From Kribbella caucasensis (GTDB taxonomy: Bacteria; Actinomycetota; Actinomycetes; Propionibacteriales; Kribbellaceae), in NCBI RefSeq assembly GCF_004361855.1, contig NZ_SNWQ01000034.1, positions 1-64,000 of the forward strand: a stretch of 64,000 bases of DNA, in the 5' to 3' direction. This document shows, in pieces, positions 42,093 through 51,117 of this stretch. The notes below the pieces were generated by a model. It ran no database searches. It worked only from the letters and a program-made list of their open reading frames with translations, and was not told the origin of the DNA. Position numbers and translations under genes: made by a program. The first letter of the stretch is position 1. Each line of letters starts with the position of its first letter.

Positions 42093-42683
42093 ATGCCACG
42101 GGTACCTGCGAACGAGCGGCGCGCCGAGCTGGTGCAGGCCGCGATCCAGGTCGCCACCAGGGAGGGGTTGGCCGCGACCACGACCCGGCGGATCGCGCAG
42201 GAGCTGGGCATCTCGGTCGGCATCGTGCACTACTGCTTCCGGTCCAAGGAGGAGTTGCTGCACGAGGTGATCCGGGTGATCGCGGACGCGCAGGTCCAGG
42301 CCGCGCGGAAGGCGATCGCGCCGGGTGCGGATCTCGCGACGAGCGTGCGGAACGCGTTCCTCGGCTTCTGGCAGCTGGTGGAGAAGACACCCGACGCGCA
42401 GTTGCTCACCTACGAGCTGACCAGCTGGGCATTGCGGAACGCCGAGACCGAACCACTCGCGCGCGAACAACGCGAGAGCCAGCTGGCCGGGATCGAGGAG
42501 ATCCTGTCGGTCATCTCGTCGGCCTGCGAGGTCGAGTGGAAGGTGCCGGCCGATCGGCTGGCCCGGATGACGCTGGCGGTCACTGACGGGGTGACGCTCG
42601 GCTGGCTGGTCGACCGCGACACGGCAGCCGCAGTACAAGCGCTCGAAACATTCGCGGATCAGCTTGTAGCACTCGCTTCCTGA
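42093..42683 (+). CDS. TetR-family regulator
   Basis: The protein has 196 residues. The helix-turn-helix (TRRIAQELGISVGIVHYCFRS, about 30-50) is followed by a BetI-like C-terminal domain. An ATG after GGAGAGGAGG is the start. It is divergent from the secreted acylase and upstream of a SelA-like enzyme; either could be its target. Confidence 0.9.
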   Translation: MPRVPANERRAELVQAAIQVATREGLAATTTRRIAQELGISVGIVHYCFRSKEELLHEVIRVIADAQVQAARKAIAPGADLATSVRNAFLGFWQLVEKTPDAQLLTYELTSWALRNAETEPLAREQRESQLAGIEEILSVISSACEVEWKVPADRLARMTLAVTDGVTLGWLVDRDTAAAVQALETFADQLVALAS

Positions 42684-42792
42684 CACAAGCAAGTGAAGTG
42701 ATGGCCTTTCGGTTCTGCTTCGGGCCGCTGGCAACGAGTACTGCGTGATGTGTGGCCATTGACTGTCCGTCACCACTAATGTGATCAGGACC

Positions 42793-43884
42793 ATGAGCAT
42801 CCATGAGCGGCACAGGTTGAGTGTGGTGATCAACGCCAGGGGGACGTACACGCCGTTGGGGGTGTCACGGAGCTCCGCGGGGGTGGCCGGGGCGGTGGCC
42901 GAGGCCCTGCCCGAGTTCTTCGTGATGGCCGAGCTGGGCGATCGGGCGAGTGAGGCGATCGCGCAGGTGACCGGCGCGCAGGCGGGGGCCGTCGTGCACT
43001 GCACCGCGGCCGCGATCACGCTGGCGGTCGCGGCCTCGATGGCCGGTAACGACCCGCGCCGGATCGCGATGCTGCCCGACGCCAAGGACATGCACAACCG
43101 GGTCGTGATGCCCGCGAGTCACGTGGTGGACTACGGCCAGTCGAACCTGCAGGCTGTTCGGCTCGCCGGGGCTCAGGTGGCCCTGGCAGGAGACGAAACC
43201 CGTTGCAGCATTGACGATCTGGACGAGGAGCTCGACGGACCGGACGTCACCTGCCTGCTGCTGGTGTCGTCCCGGCTGGTCAAGGGCGAGCTGATCGATC
43301 TGGTCCAGGCGGTGCGGGCCGCGCATCGACGCGGAGTGCCCGCGATCATCGACGGCGCGGCGCAGTTCCCGAGGACCGCGGACCTGTTGGCGACCGGCGC
43401 GGACCTGGTGCTGATCAGCGGCCAGAAGTACCTCGCTTCGCCGACGGCCGGGCTGGTGGCCGGCACGCGGACGCTGGTGCGCGCCGTCCGGTCCCAGGAA
43501 GAGGGCATCGGCCGGGGGATGAAGCCGACCAAGGAGGCTGTGATCGGCGTCCTGGCGGCACTCGAGGAGTGGCAGGCGAAGGACCGCGCCAAGTGGGAGG
43601 CGGATCAGGCGGCGAAGGTGAATTCCTTTGTCCGTAAGGCGAACGAGCTTCCCGGCGTGGTCGCCGAGTCGGTGCCGGATCCAGCTGGGTTGCCGTTGGC
43701 AAGGGTTTTGCTGAAGGTGGTCGGCGCGGCCCGGGTGGCGACCGAGCTGGAGGCCGGCGTGCCGCCGATCTACGTGCTGACCGACCAGCAGGACAACGAC
43801 GAGTTGCTGCTCGAACTGGTCCCACTGGACGACGACGAGCTGACCATCATCCTGACCCGGCTGGCGATGATCCTGGACCGCTGA
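42793..43884 (+). CDS. SelA-like/DgaE-type PLP enzyme
   Basis: The protein has 363 residues from ATG 42793 (GTG 42781 is possible). Fold type I PLP enzyme: INARGTYTPLGVSRSS at the N-terminus, VHCTAAAITLAVAAS, AIIDGAAQFPRTADL and the PLP lysine in LISGQKYLASPTAGLV. Closest recalled relatives are selenocysteine-synthase-like proteins and D-glucosaminate-6-phosphate ammonia-lyase (DgaE). The absence of selenium genes here favours an amino-acid or amino-sugar lyase. Downstream, a hairpin separates it from the convergent ROK gene. Confidence 0.85.
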   Translation: MSIHERHRLSVVINARGTYTPLGVSRSSAGVAGAVAEALPEFFVMAELGDRASEAIAQVTGAQAGAVVHCTAAAITLAVAASMAGNDPRRIAMLPDAKDMHNRVVMPASHVVDYGQSNLQAVRLAGAQVALAGDETRCSIDDLDEELDGPDVTCLLLVSSRLVKGELIDLVQAVRAAHRRGVPAIIDGAAQFPRTADLLATGADLVLISGQKYLASPTAGLVAGTRTLVRAVRSQEEGIGRGMKPTKEAVIGVLAALEEWQAKDRAKWEADQAAKVNSFVRKANELPGVVAESVPDPAGLPLARVLLKVVGAARVATELEAGVPPIYVLTDQQDNDELLLELVPLDDDELTIILTRLAMILDR

Positions 43885-43885
43885 A

Positions 43886-43904
43886 TCCCTTGCTGTACAA
43901 GGGA
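43886..43904. terminator. Hairpin between convergent genes
   Basis: TCCCTTG (43886-43892) and CAAGGGA (43898-43904) form a 7-bp stem around CTGTA, directly after the SelA-like stop and just before the ROK stop. Confidence 0.55.
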
Positions 43905-43907
43905 ACC

Positions 43908-45155
43908 TCAGGCTGGTGAGCGGAGGCGGCGCCGGGCGTTCGGAGTACTGGCGGGACTGGCCAGGCCGAGTCGGCCGAGGAACTGTTCCAGGGTGAACGC
44001 CGCCATCCCGAGTGCGACAGCGTTGCCCGGGACGTAGGTCACCTCGACGGTCAGACCGGGCAGTGAACCGGGCAGCACGTGGTCGGGCAGTTCGTCGCGC
44101 ACCGCGGGGATGAGCCATTCGGCCAAGGCTGCGGAGGTCCAGCCGGTCAGCGTCACCGTCGGAATGTTGAGCAGGTTGACGAGGTCGCCAAGTGCCGCGG
44201 CGAGGTAGTGCGCAGTCCGCCGCGCGAGCTCCGTCAGCGCCGGATCACCGGCGGCGAGACCATCCGCCACGGCGTCCACAAACCCACGCTGCAAGGGCTG
44301 CCGGAGCGCCGGGTGCTTCGGGTCGATCTCCGCGAGCGACATCTCCAGGCCATGGACCCCGAGGTACGCCTCGACGCAACCGAGCCGCCCGCAACGGCAT
44401 TGCCTGCCGTCCAGTTGCAGCAGCGTGTGACCCCACTCGCCCGCGTTGTTGGCAGCCCCGCGGAGCAGGGAACCCTCGACCGCGATCCCCGCGCCGACGC
44501 CGGTCCCGAGGTTGACCACGACCATGCTGTCGGTCGTCCGGCCGACCCCGAACCACATCTCCGACAACGCGACGGCCTTGAGCGGGTTGTCGACGTACAC
44601 GGCGATGCCGAGGCGTTCCTCGAGCAGCTCCTCGATCCGCACGTCGTGCCAGTCCCAGTTCGGCGCGAAGACCGAAACCCCCGCGTCCGGCCGGACCTGG
44701 CCCGGCATGCTGACCCCGACACCGAGGATGCTGTCGCGCCCGGTCTTGCTGGCCTCGACGGCCGACTCGATCGCACGCACGATGCCGTCGACGACGTACG
44801 CCTGGCTGTTCTCGTGCTCGTCGAGGGCGACCTCACCGTGGCCGAGCGGGCCGAGGGCGACGTCGAACACGGTCGCGTCGACGTACGTCTCGGCCACGTC
44901 GACCCCGACGATCCGGCCGCGGTCGGGGTCGATGTCGAGCCGCTCATAGGGGCGACCGACCGTACTGCGCTCCACCGTGGCGATCCGCAGTACGCCCTCG
45001 GACAGGAACTCGGCGACCAGGGTCGCCACCGTCGCCGTACTGAGGCCGGTGTGTTTGGCGAGCTCTTGACGGGTGGACGGCCCGAGTTCGAAGAGCGCGT
45101 GGAGAACCTCGAAGCGGCTCTCGTTGCGAAGATCACGGGACGTCTGCCGCGGCAC
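43908..45155 (-). CDS. ROK-family (NagC/XylR-like) repressor of the beta-galactoside operon
   Basis: The protein has 415 residues. The N-terminal MarR-like winged helix (TRQELAKHTGLSTATVATLVAEF) joins a ROK kinase-like domain with VVNLGTGVGAGI (phosphate loop) and zinc site CRCGRLGCVEAY. It starts 10 bases after the GH35 stop on the same strand, so it is the last gene of the transporter-galactosidase operon. It probably senses the released sugar. Confidence 0.9.
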   Translation of the reverse strand: MPRQTSRDLRNESRFEVLHALFELGPSTRQELAKHTGLSTATVATLVAEFLSEGVLRIATVERSTVGRPYERLDIDPDRGRIVGVDVAETYVDATVFDVALGPLGHGEVALDEHENSQAYVVDGIVRAIESAVEASKTGRDSILGVGVSMPGQVRPDAGVSVFAPNWDWHDVRIEELLEERLGIAVYVDNPLKAVALSEMWFGVGRTTDSMVVVNLGTGVGAGIAVEGSLLRGAANNAGEWGHTLLQLDGRQCRCGRLGCVEAYLGVHGLEMSLAEIDPKHPALRQPLQRGFVDAVADGLAAGDPALTELARRTAHYLAAALGDLVNLLNIPTVTLTGWTSAALAEWLIPAVRDELPDHVLPGSLPGLTVEVTYVPGNAVALGMAAFTLEQFLGRLGLASPASTPNARRRLRSPA

Positions 45156-45164
45156 TGCTTCCCC

Positions 45165-47705
45165 CTAGTTGTTCGGTGATTCTAGTCGTAGCCTACGTAG
45201 CTCTGGTCGGGCCGGGCCATCGACGCCCCTGATCAGCAGCGTTACGCCTGACCAGCCCGGGGGGACCCAGAGCGCGTCGGGGTCGCCGCCGGAGAAGTCC
45301 GGCCGATCGCCGACCCAGACCCGGCCCAGGCACTCGCCGGATGCCCAGCCGGTCGCGCGCAGCTGGGATCCGTCCAGCCGAAGCAGGAACCCTCCCTCGG
45401 TGGCCGGCAGTTCGACGTCGAGCCAGGCCTCCTCCCCCGGCTTCAGGACCAGCGGAAGCTCGACATCAGTGCTGGACCCGCCGTCGTGCCCGGCATACGC
45501 GGTCAGCAGCTCGTCGTCCTGCGCCGCGCAAGCCCAGTCCGTCACCGGCTCGAGGCTGAGCAGTTCCGCGTGAAGTCCTCCGCCGCTCGGGTGGTGCGGC
45601 ACCGTGACCGACACCTGACCGGTCCCGGCGGGCAGCATCACCCAAGGATTCTCGGCGGGCACGATGATCGGTTCGCCGCCGTCCACCACCACGGTGACCG
45701 GCTCGACCACGCCCTGCAGGCACAGCGCGGACGTGGTCGGCGTCTCGACGCTGCGCGTATAGGTGAACGGTATGCCGACGCGGGTGCTGCTCCAGCCGCC
45801 CAGGTTCCGCAAGGGTTTCGGCGTACCCGCCCAATGGCCCTCGACCGTCCACAACGCCGACAGGTCCTGCACGCTGCGGACCGTCCACAGACCGCCAAGT
45901 CCGCGCAGCGCGCCGAGTTTGAGGGCCGGCAGACGCGCATCGTCGAAGTTCGCGTGGCCCCAGATCTCAACGGTCGCGTGGATCTCGGCGCGTCCCGTCA
46001 CCTCGCCGACCTCGATCCGGCGGGTCGCGCCGAATCCGGCGATCGTCGGCCGCACTCGTCCCGCGATCGACAAGTCCACGATGTCGGCCGCGCCGACCAG
46101 CAGCAACACGTCGATCCCGGTCAGCTCCGCGGTCGCCGTGTAGGTCCCACGACCTCGGTAGACGCCGAGAGACTCCAAGGTCGGCGGTAGCTCATGCGTA
46201 CCAGCAGGCTTCGTTGGGGCTGCACCCGACCGCCGGCGTACCGCCCGCAGTTCCTGTACCTCTGCCGTCTGGCCGGTTGGGGCGAGGCGCACAACGTCGG
46301 CGGGTGCCAGCACGACAACGTCCACGCCGTCGACGGTCATATGTTCAGGAGCGCCACTCGTCGGTGCCGGAATCTCCACCCGGGTGCCGCCCAGCACAAC
46401 GGTCACCGGTACAGCGGACGAAAACCTCAGCACGCCGTCCTCTGCATCGATCAGATCCGCCGACGCCAGCGTCAATGTCGTGTCGAAACCCCAATCCCGC
46501 AAGGGCAAATCGACCAGCATCAGCGGACACGAATCCGCCGCGACCGCCACCGAAACACCACCCACAACCGCACGTCCGGCGGTCTCACCGAGATTCGGTA
46601 CGGCGACGAGCTGGCCGCCTCCGTACAGATCCAGGGCCGATGGCGACGAACTGGTCGGGAAGGCGGACACCACTTCCACCCGAGGCACACTCGACGTGGC
46701 CAGCGCCAATCGCGACCCCAACGCGTCGACCACGCGAGCGAGCACCTGCGCCTCGGCGTACTCCGGCCGCTCCGCACCCGTCGACGACACGTAACCGCCG
46801 AAGTCGTAGCCGTGGCTCATGAAGTTGCCCGGCCGGCCCCAGTTCCCGCTGGACGGGGTGTAGCCGAAGTTCCACCCGGATGACTGCAGATACGGCGCGA
46901 TCAACGACGCCCCGCTGGCCAGCAACCGACGCAGGGTCCGATGCCGCCGATTCGTCTCGGTGATGAGCAACGGCAGTCCACGATCCGCCAGCAGCCGCGC
47001 GTACCGGCGTACCTCGGCTTCGATGTGGGGCGAATCGTCGTTCGGGTAGAAGTTGCAAGCCGGTACTACGCCGGGCACGTCTCCCGTGGCACCCGCGATG
47101 TCGCCCTGCCCGGCGCACGCGATCAGCGGCACGGTGATTCCGTGGTCGACCACCTGGTCCCGCAGGGCGGTGAGGTAGCCGGTCCGGTCTTCGCAGTCGA
47201 AGAAATCCAGTTCGTTCTCCAGCTGGACCATGATGACCGCGCCCCCGGCGCCATACTGACGGCTGACCAGCATCGGCAGCACCTGATCGAACCACGCCGC
47301 CACGTGGGCGAGGAAGCGTGGCTCGTTCTGCCGGACCCGGAGCTCGGGATCGAGTCCCAGCCAGGCCGGCAACGCACCGCCATCCCACTCGGAGCAGATG
47401 TACGGACCGGGTCGCGCGATGACGTACAAGCCGGCCTCATGCGCGAGATCCAGGAAGGCCGCCACGTCCCGCCTGCCGTCGAACGACCACTGACCGGGTG
47501 CGGTCTCGTGGAAGTTCCACGGCAGGTAGACATCGACGCAGGTGTATCCGGACGCGCGAACCTGCTCGAGCCTCGCCTGCCACTGCTCACGTGGCAGGCG
47601 GAAGTAGAACAGGGACGCACAGAGCACGAGCTGCGGCCGGCCGTCGATCCGCAGCCCCAGGGCGTCGAGCTCGACACCGGTGCTCATGATGGTTGACGAA
47701 CTCAC
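45165..47705 (-). CDS. GH35 beta-galactosidase
   Basis: The protein has 846 residues and no signal peptide. The GH35 barrel shows LRIDGRPQLVLCASLFYFRLPREQW, PGPYICSEWDGG and VQLENELDFF (acid/base E165), with a nucleophile candidate in LLITETNRR near 250. Beta-sandwich domains follow. GTG 47705 overlaps the permease stop (GTGA); ATG 47687 is an alternative. It hydrolyses terminal beta-galactosides taken up by the adjacent ABC importer. Confidence 0.92.
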   Translation of the reverse strand: MSSSTIMSTGVELDALGLRIDGRPQLVLCASLFYFRLPREQWQARLEQVRASGYTCVDVYLPWNFHETAPGQWSFDGRRDVAAFLDLAHEAGLYVIARPGPYICSEWDGGALPAWLGLDPELRVRQNEPRFLAHVAAWFDQVLPMLVSRQYGAGGAVIMVQLENELDFFDCEDRTGYLTALRDQVVDHGITVPLIACAGQGDIAGATGDVPGVVPACNFYPNDDSPHIEAEVRRYARLLADRGLPLLITETNRRHRTLRRLLASGASLIAPYLQSSGWNFGYTPSSGNWGRPGNFMSHGYDFGGYVSSTGAERPEYAEAQVLARVVDALGSRLALATSSVPRVEVVSAFPTSSSPSALDLYGGGQLVAVPNLGETAGRAVVGGVSVAVAADSCPLMLVDLPLRDWGFDTTLTLASADLIDAEDGVLRFSSAVPVTVVLGGTRVEIPAPTSGAPEHMTVDGVDVVVLAPADVVRLAPTGQTAEVQELRAVRRRSGAAPTKPAGTHELPPTLESLGVYRGRGTYTATAELTGIDVLLLVGAADIVDLSIAGRVRPTIAGFGATRRIEVGEVTGRAEIHATVEIWGHANFDDARLPALKLGALRGLGGLWTVRSVQDLSALWTVEGHWAGTPKPLRNLGGWSSTRVGIPFTYTRSVETPTTSALCLQGVVEPVTVVVDGGEPIIVPAENPWVMLPAGTGQVSVTVPHHPSGGGLHAELLSLEPVTDWACAAQDDELLTAYAGHDGGSSTDVELPLVLKPGEEAWLDVELPATEGGFLLRLDGSQLRATGWASGECLGRVWVGDRPDFSGGDPDALWVPPGWSGVTLLIRGVDGPARPELRRLRLESPNN

Positions 47706-48637
47706 TTGACCCCCGCACTGCCGCCGCTGATGTCCATCTCGTACAGGTACCGCTGACCGAGGTAGTAGACCAGGATCATCGGCAGCGTGAGCAGGATCGA
47801 ACCGACCATCACCAGGTTCCAGGGTGGTGCCTGGAGCGCCTGCGAGGTACTGGTGATGTACTGAACGCCCAACGCGAGCGGCATCTTCGACTCGTCGTTG
47901 AGGTAGATCAGCGGACCCATGAAGTCACCCCAGGTGGCGGTCAGGGTGAAGATGCCGATGGCAATCAATACGGGTGCGAGCATCGGCAACATGATCCGCC
48001 GGTAGATGCCGAAGAAGCCGAGCCCGTCCACCATCGCGGCCTCGTCGATCTCGCTCGGCAGCCGGGACACGAACTGCCTTACCAGGAAGACGTTGAACGC
48101 GTTCGAGAAGAAGTTCGGCACGATCAGCGGCAGGAACGTGTTCACCCAGCCGAGCTCCTTGAACAGGATGAACTGCGGGATCATGGTGATCTGCGCCGGG
48201 ATCATCATGGTCGCGATGACGATGATGAACAGCGCGTTCTTGCCCGGCGCCCGGAGTCGTGCGAACGCGTACCCCACCAGCCCGCTGGACAGCACCTGCC
48301 CGACGACCGCGCCGAGCGAGATGATGACCGAGTTCATCAGGAACCGGTGCATCGGCAGGTCGGTGCCGAACACCCGGGTGAAGTTGTCCCAGTGGAACTC
48401 GCGCGGAATGATCGTGAAGGTGTTCGCGTTCACCGTCTGGTCACTGGCCAGCGCGATCGACACCACGAACACCAGCGGCACGCACAGCACCGCCGAGACG
48501 ATGATGAGAGTGGCGTAGGTGAACGGGGTCGCGCGGAACACGCCGATGACCCGGTCCTTGCTGCGCTCCCGCTCCCGCTCCGGCCCCGGCTCGTGCTTCT
48601 GCTCCGGTGGCGCGACGGTGGACATGACGGTGGCCAT
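47702..48637 (-). CDS. Sugar ABC transporter permease (MalG-type)
   Basis: The protein has 311 residues and six membrane helices. The EAA loop for ATPase contact reads EIDEAAMVDGLGFFGIYRRI. The N-terminal 30 residues are charged and cytoplasmic. ATG 48637 directly follows the stop of the partner permease. Confidence 0.92.
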   Translation of the reverse strand: MATVMSTVAPPEQKHEPGPERERERSKDRVIGVFRATPFTYATLIIVSAVLCVPLVFVVSIALASDQTVNANTFTIIPREFHWDNFTRVFGTDLPMHRFLMNSVIISLGAVVGQVLSSGLVGYAFARLRAPGKNALFIIVIATMMIPAQITMIPQFILFKELGWVNTFLPLIVPNFFSNAFNVFLVRQFVSRLPSEIDEAAMVDGLGFFGIYRRIMLPMLAPVLIAIGIFTLTATWGDFMGPLIYLNDESKMPLALGVQYITSTSQALQAPPWNLVMVGSILLTLPMILVYYLGQRYLYEMDISGGSAGVK

Positions 48638-49534
48638 TCACTTCACCTCGGTCTCGTAGAACACCCAGCGCCGGGCGGTACGGAAGGCCATCAGCGTGAA
48701 CACCAGGATCACGGCGAACAGCAGCCACGAGATCGCCGACGCGTAACCCATGTGGTAGAAGGAGAACGCCTCGTTGAACAACAGCGGCACCATCATCTGG
48801 CTCGCGTTGTCCGGCCCACCCACGGGCTTGGTCAGGATGTACACCTGGGAGAACACCTGGAACGCGCCGATCAGGCCCATGATCAGGTTGAAGAAGATGA
48901 TCGGGGTCAACTGCGGGACGGTGATGCTCCAGAACTGCCGGATCGGACTGGCGCCGTCCACCTCGGCCGCCTCGTACAGCTCCCGCGGAATGCCCTTCAT
49001 TGCTGCGAGCAACAGTACGGTCGCGGCCCCGGCACCCCACACCGACAGCAGGATCAGCGCGGGCTTCACCCACATCGCCTCCAGCAGCCACGACGGCCCG
49101 GGGATACCGACCACGCCGAGCACGTCGTTCAGCGGACCCGACGGAGCGAGCACCATCTTGAAGATCATCGCCGTCGCGACCAGCGGCACCAGCGTCGGGA
49201 GATAGATCAGCGTCCGGAACACCTTGCGGACGCGAACCTGCTTGTTCAGCAGGTTCGCGAGCCACAGGCCGATCACGAGACCGAGCGGGACCGAGATCGC
49301 GGCGTAGTAGAAGGTGTTCCACAACGCCTTCCAGAACACCGGATCATCGGTGAGCAGCCGCTTGTAGTTCTCCAGGCCGACCCACTCCGGCGCCGTGAAC
49401 GAGTCCCAGTCGGTCAAGGATATGTAGATCGACGCGATCATCGGTCCCAGCAGGAACACGACGAACCCGATGATCCACGGCGAGGCGAAGAGGTAGAACC
49501 ACATCGCCTCGCGACGGCGAAGCTTCGACATCAT
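48638..49534 (-). CDS. Sugar ABC transporter permease (MalF-type)
   Basis: The protein has 298 residues and six membrane helices. The EAA-like loop reads ELYEAAEVDGASPIRQFWSI. ATG 49534 follows the binding-protein stop without a gap. It forms the translocation pore with the downstream permease. No ATPase gene is in the operon. Confidence 0.92.
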   Translation of the reverse strand: MMSKLRRREAMWFYLFASPWIIGFVVFLLGPMIASIYISLTDWDSFTAPEWVGLENYKRLLTDDPVFWKALWNTFYYAAISVPLGLVIGLWLANLLNKQVRVRKVFRTLIYLPTLVPLVATAMIFKMVLAPSGPLNDVLGVVGIPGPSWLLEAMWVKPALILLSVWGAGAATVLLLAAMKGIPRELYEAAEVDGASPIRQFWSITVPQLTPIIFFNLIMGLIGAFQVFSQVYILTKPVGGPDNASQMMVPLLFNEAFSFYHMGYASAISWLLFAVILVFTLMAFRTARRWVFYETEVK

Positions 49535-50842
49535 CTACCCCGCGGGCTTGACGATGGACTCGAGCCGCTGCTGGATCGCGGTCAGCGCTGCGCGCGCGTC
49601 CTGCTTGCCCAGCCAGAAGTCGGCCAGCCCGTCGTCGAACGCCTTCTGCATCTCGTTCCAGGCCGGGACGAACGGCGCCCGGTAGACGAAGTCGCTCGAC
49701 TCGGCGAAGACGTTCATGTTCACCGGCTTGGTCATCCAGGCCGGCTTGAGGAACGCGTCGCTCTTCTGCACCTCGAGGCTGGCCGGGACGTCCTGGCCGG
49801 TGCCGATGATCTGCTGCTGCGCCTCCGGTGCGGTGAGGAAGTCGATCGCCTTGAAGGCCGCTTCGGGGTTCTTCGCCGTCCGGGAGATGGCCAGGCCGCT
49901 GCCGAACGCGGTCACCGCCTGCTCCTTGCCCTTCCACAGCGGCGCGATGTCCCACTCGATCTTGCTCTTGGTCAGCCCGCTGATGCCCCAGAAGCCGGTG
50001 GTGTTGACCGCGACCTTCCCGTTCGCGAAGGCCCCGTCGCCGCCGACGTCCGCGCCCATGTCGGCGTACTGCTTCTTGGTCGGTACGACGCCGTGCTTGA
50101 AGATCAGGTCACCGGTCCACTGCAACGCCTCGATCACCTCGTCGGAGGCGACCGCGGGCTTGCCGCTGTCGTCGATGATCTTGCCGCCGTTCTGATACAC
50201 GAAGCTCCACCACTGCGCCCACCAGCCGCCGCCGGCGTAACCCCACTGCTTGCCGGGGACGGTGACCTCCTTGAACGCCGACAGCGCGTCGTCCCAGGTC
50301 CAGTCCGCGGTCGGCGCCTTGATGCCCTTGGCATCGAACAGCGTCTTGTTGTAGTACACGATCATCGCGCCGGAGCGGTCCGGGATCGCGTACACCTTGT
50401 CCTCGTAGGAGTAGATCTTCGCGATCGAGCCGAACCGCTTCTCCAGGTCCAGCCCGGCCTTGCCGGCCAGCTCGTCCAGCGCCAGGATCTGGTTCTTGCT
50501 GGAGTAGACGTTGACGTTCTCCGCCACCTGCATGATGTCCGGGCCCTTGCCGCCCGCGATCATCGTCTGCACCTTCTGCGCGTACCCGTCGCCCGGGATG
50601 AGCTGCAGTGTCACCTTCATCTCGGGGTACTTCTTCACCAGCAGGTCGATCCGCTTCTGGTACGTCGTCTTGTCGTTCTCGCCGCCCCACACCGTCATCA
50701 CCAGGTTGGCGGCGCTGCTGTTGCCCGAGCCCGAGCCTTGACTGTCGCTGTCCGAGCCGCATGCGGTGAGCGTGATGACGCCCGCGGCCACTCCCATCCC
50801 GAGAAAACTCCGACGCGAAACCTGCGTCCTGTTCATCGTCAT
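49535..50842 (-). CDS. Sugar ABC transporter substrate-binding lipoprotein
   Basis: The protein has 435 residues. The N-terminus has both a twin-arginine motif (SRRSFLGMGVAAG) and a lipobox ending at LTAC, so it is probably a Tat-exported lipoprotein. A family 1 extracellular solute-binding fold follows (MTVWGGENDKTTYQKRIDLL, GKGPDIMQVAEN, YNKTLFDAKGIKAP). It is the first gene of the operon; the linked GH35 suggests a beta-galactoside ligand. ATG 50836 is an alternative start. Confidence 0.92.
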   Translation of the reverse strand: MTMNRTQVSRRSFLGMGVAAGVITLTACGSDSDSQGSGSGNSSAANLVMTVWGGENDKTTYQKRIDLLVKKYPEMKVTLQLIPGDGYAQKVQTMIAGGKGPDIMQVAENVNVYSSKNQILALDELAGKAGLDLEKRFGSIAKIYSYEDKVYAIPDRSGAMIVYYNKTLFDAKGIKAPTADWTWDDALSAFKEVTVPGKQWGYAGGGWWAQWWSFVYQNGGKIIDDSGKPAVASDEVIEALQWTGDLIFKHGVVPTKKQYADMGADVGGDGAFANGKVAVNTTGFWGISGLTKSKIEWDIAPLWKGKEQAVTAFGSGLAISRTAKNPEAAFKAIDFLTAPEAQQQIIGTGQDVPASLEVQKSDAFLKPAWMTKPVNMNVFAESSDFVYRAPFVPAWNEMQKAFDDGLADFWLGKQDARAALTAIQQRLESIVKPAG

Positions 50843-50880
50843 CGCCCTGTCCGTCCTTGCCTTGGTGGGTCAGCCTCCGG

Positions 50881-50925
50881 GCGGCTCGACGAGCCGCATG
50901 GGTTCAAGTGGCGGTTAAACTAACC
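50881..50925. promoter_or_regulatory. Two inverted repeats upstream of the beta-galactoside operon
   Basis: GCGGCTC-GAC-GAGCCGC (50881-50897) is a perfect 7-bp inverted repeat. GGTTA-AAC-TAACC (50913-50925) is a perfect 5-bp one, 70 bases before the binding-protein start. Either may be the ROK operator; the AT-richer second site is the better candidate. Confidence 0.5.
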
Positions 50926-51041
50926 ATCGGAATAACCCTTTGACAATAGGCCGGGAGGCAGAATTCCCAGTCGTTACCGAGATCGTCCGGAATCCGGTCC
51001 GGACGCGACCGCCGGCCGACGGCAGATGTCAGCGGACAGAC

Positions 51042-51085
51042 GAAGGCCCCGGTTTCCCTTGTGGTGAAGGGAAACCGGGGCCTTC
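51042..51085 (-). terminator. Strong hairpin terminator of the helicase gene
   Basis: A perfect 19-bp stem (51042-51060 with 51067-51085, arm GAAGGCCCCGGTTTCCCTT) closes a 6-base loop, 33 bases past the helicase stop. It is among the strongest hairpins in the window. Confidence 0.85.
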
Positions 51086-51117
51086 TCGCTTGCTCAGCGC
51101 TGGGGCCTACCTGCTAC

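Noticed and set aside
47693..50923. Very long open frame (over 1000 codons) on the plus strand across the beta-galactoside transporter genes
   Set aside because: It is antisense to four well-defined genes with intact motifs. Its composition (His, Asp, Arg, Val-rich) is the usual product of reading high-GC genes backwards.
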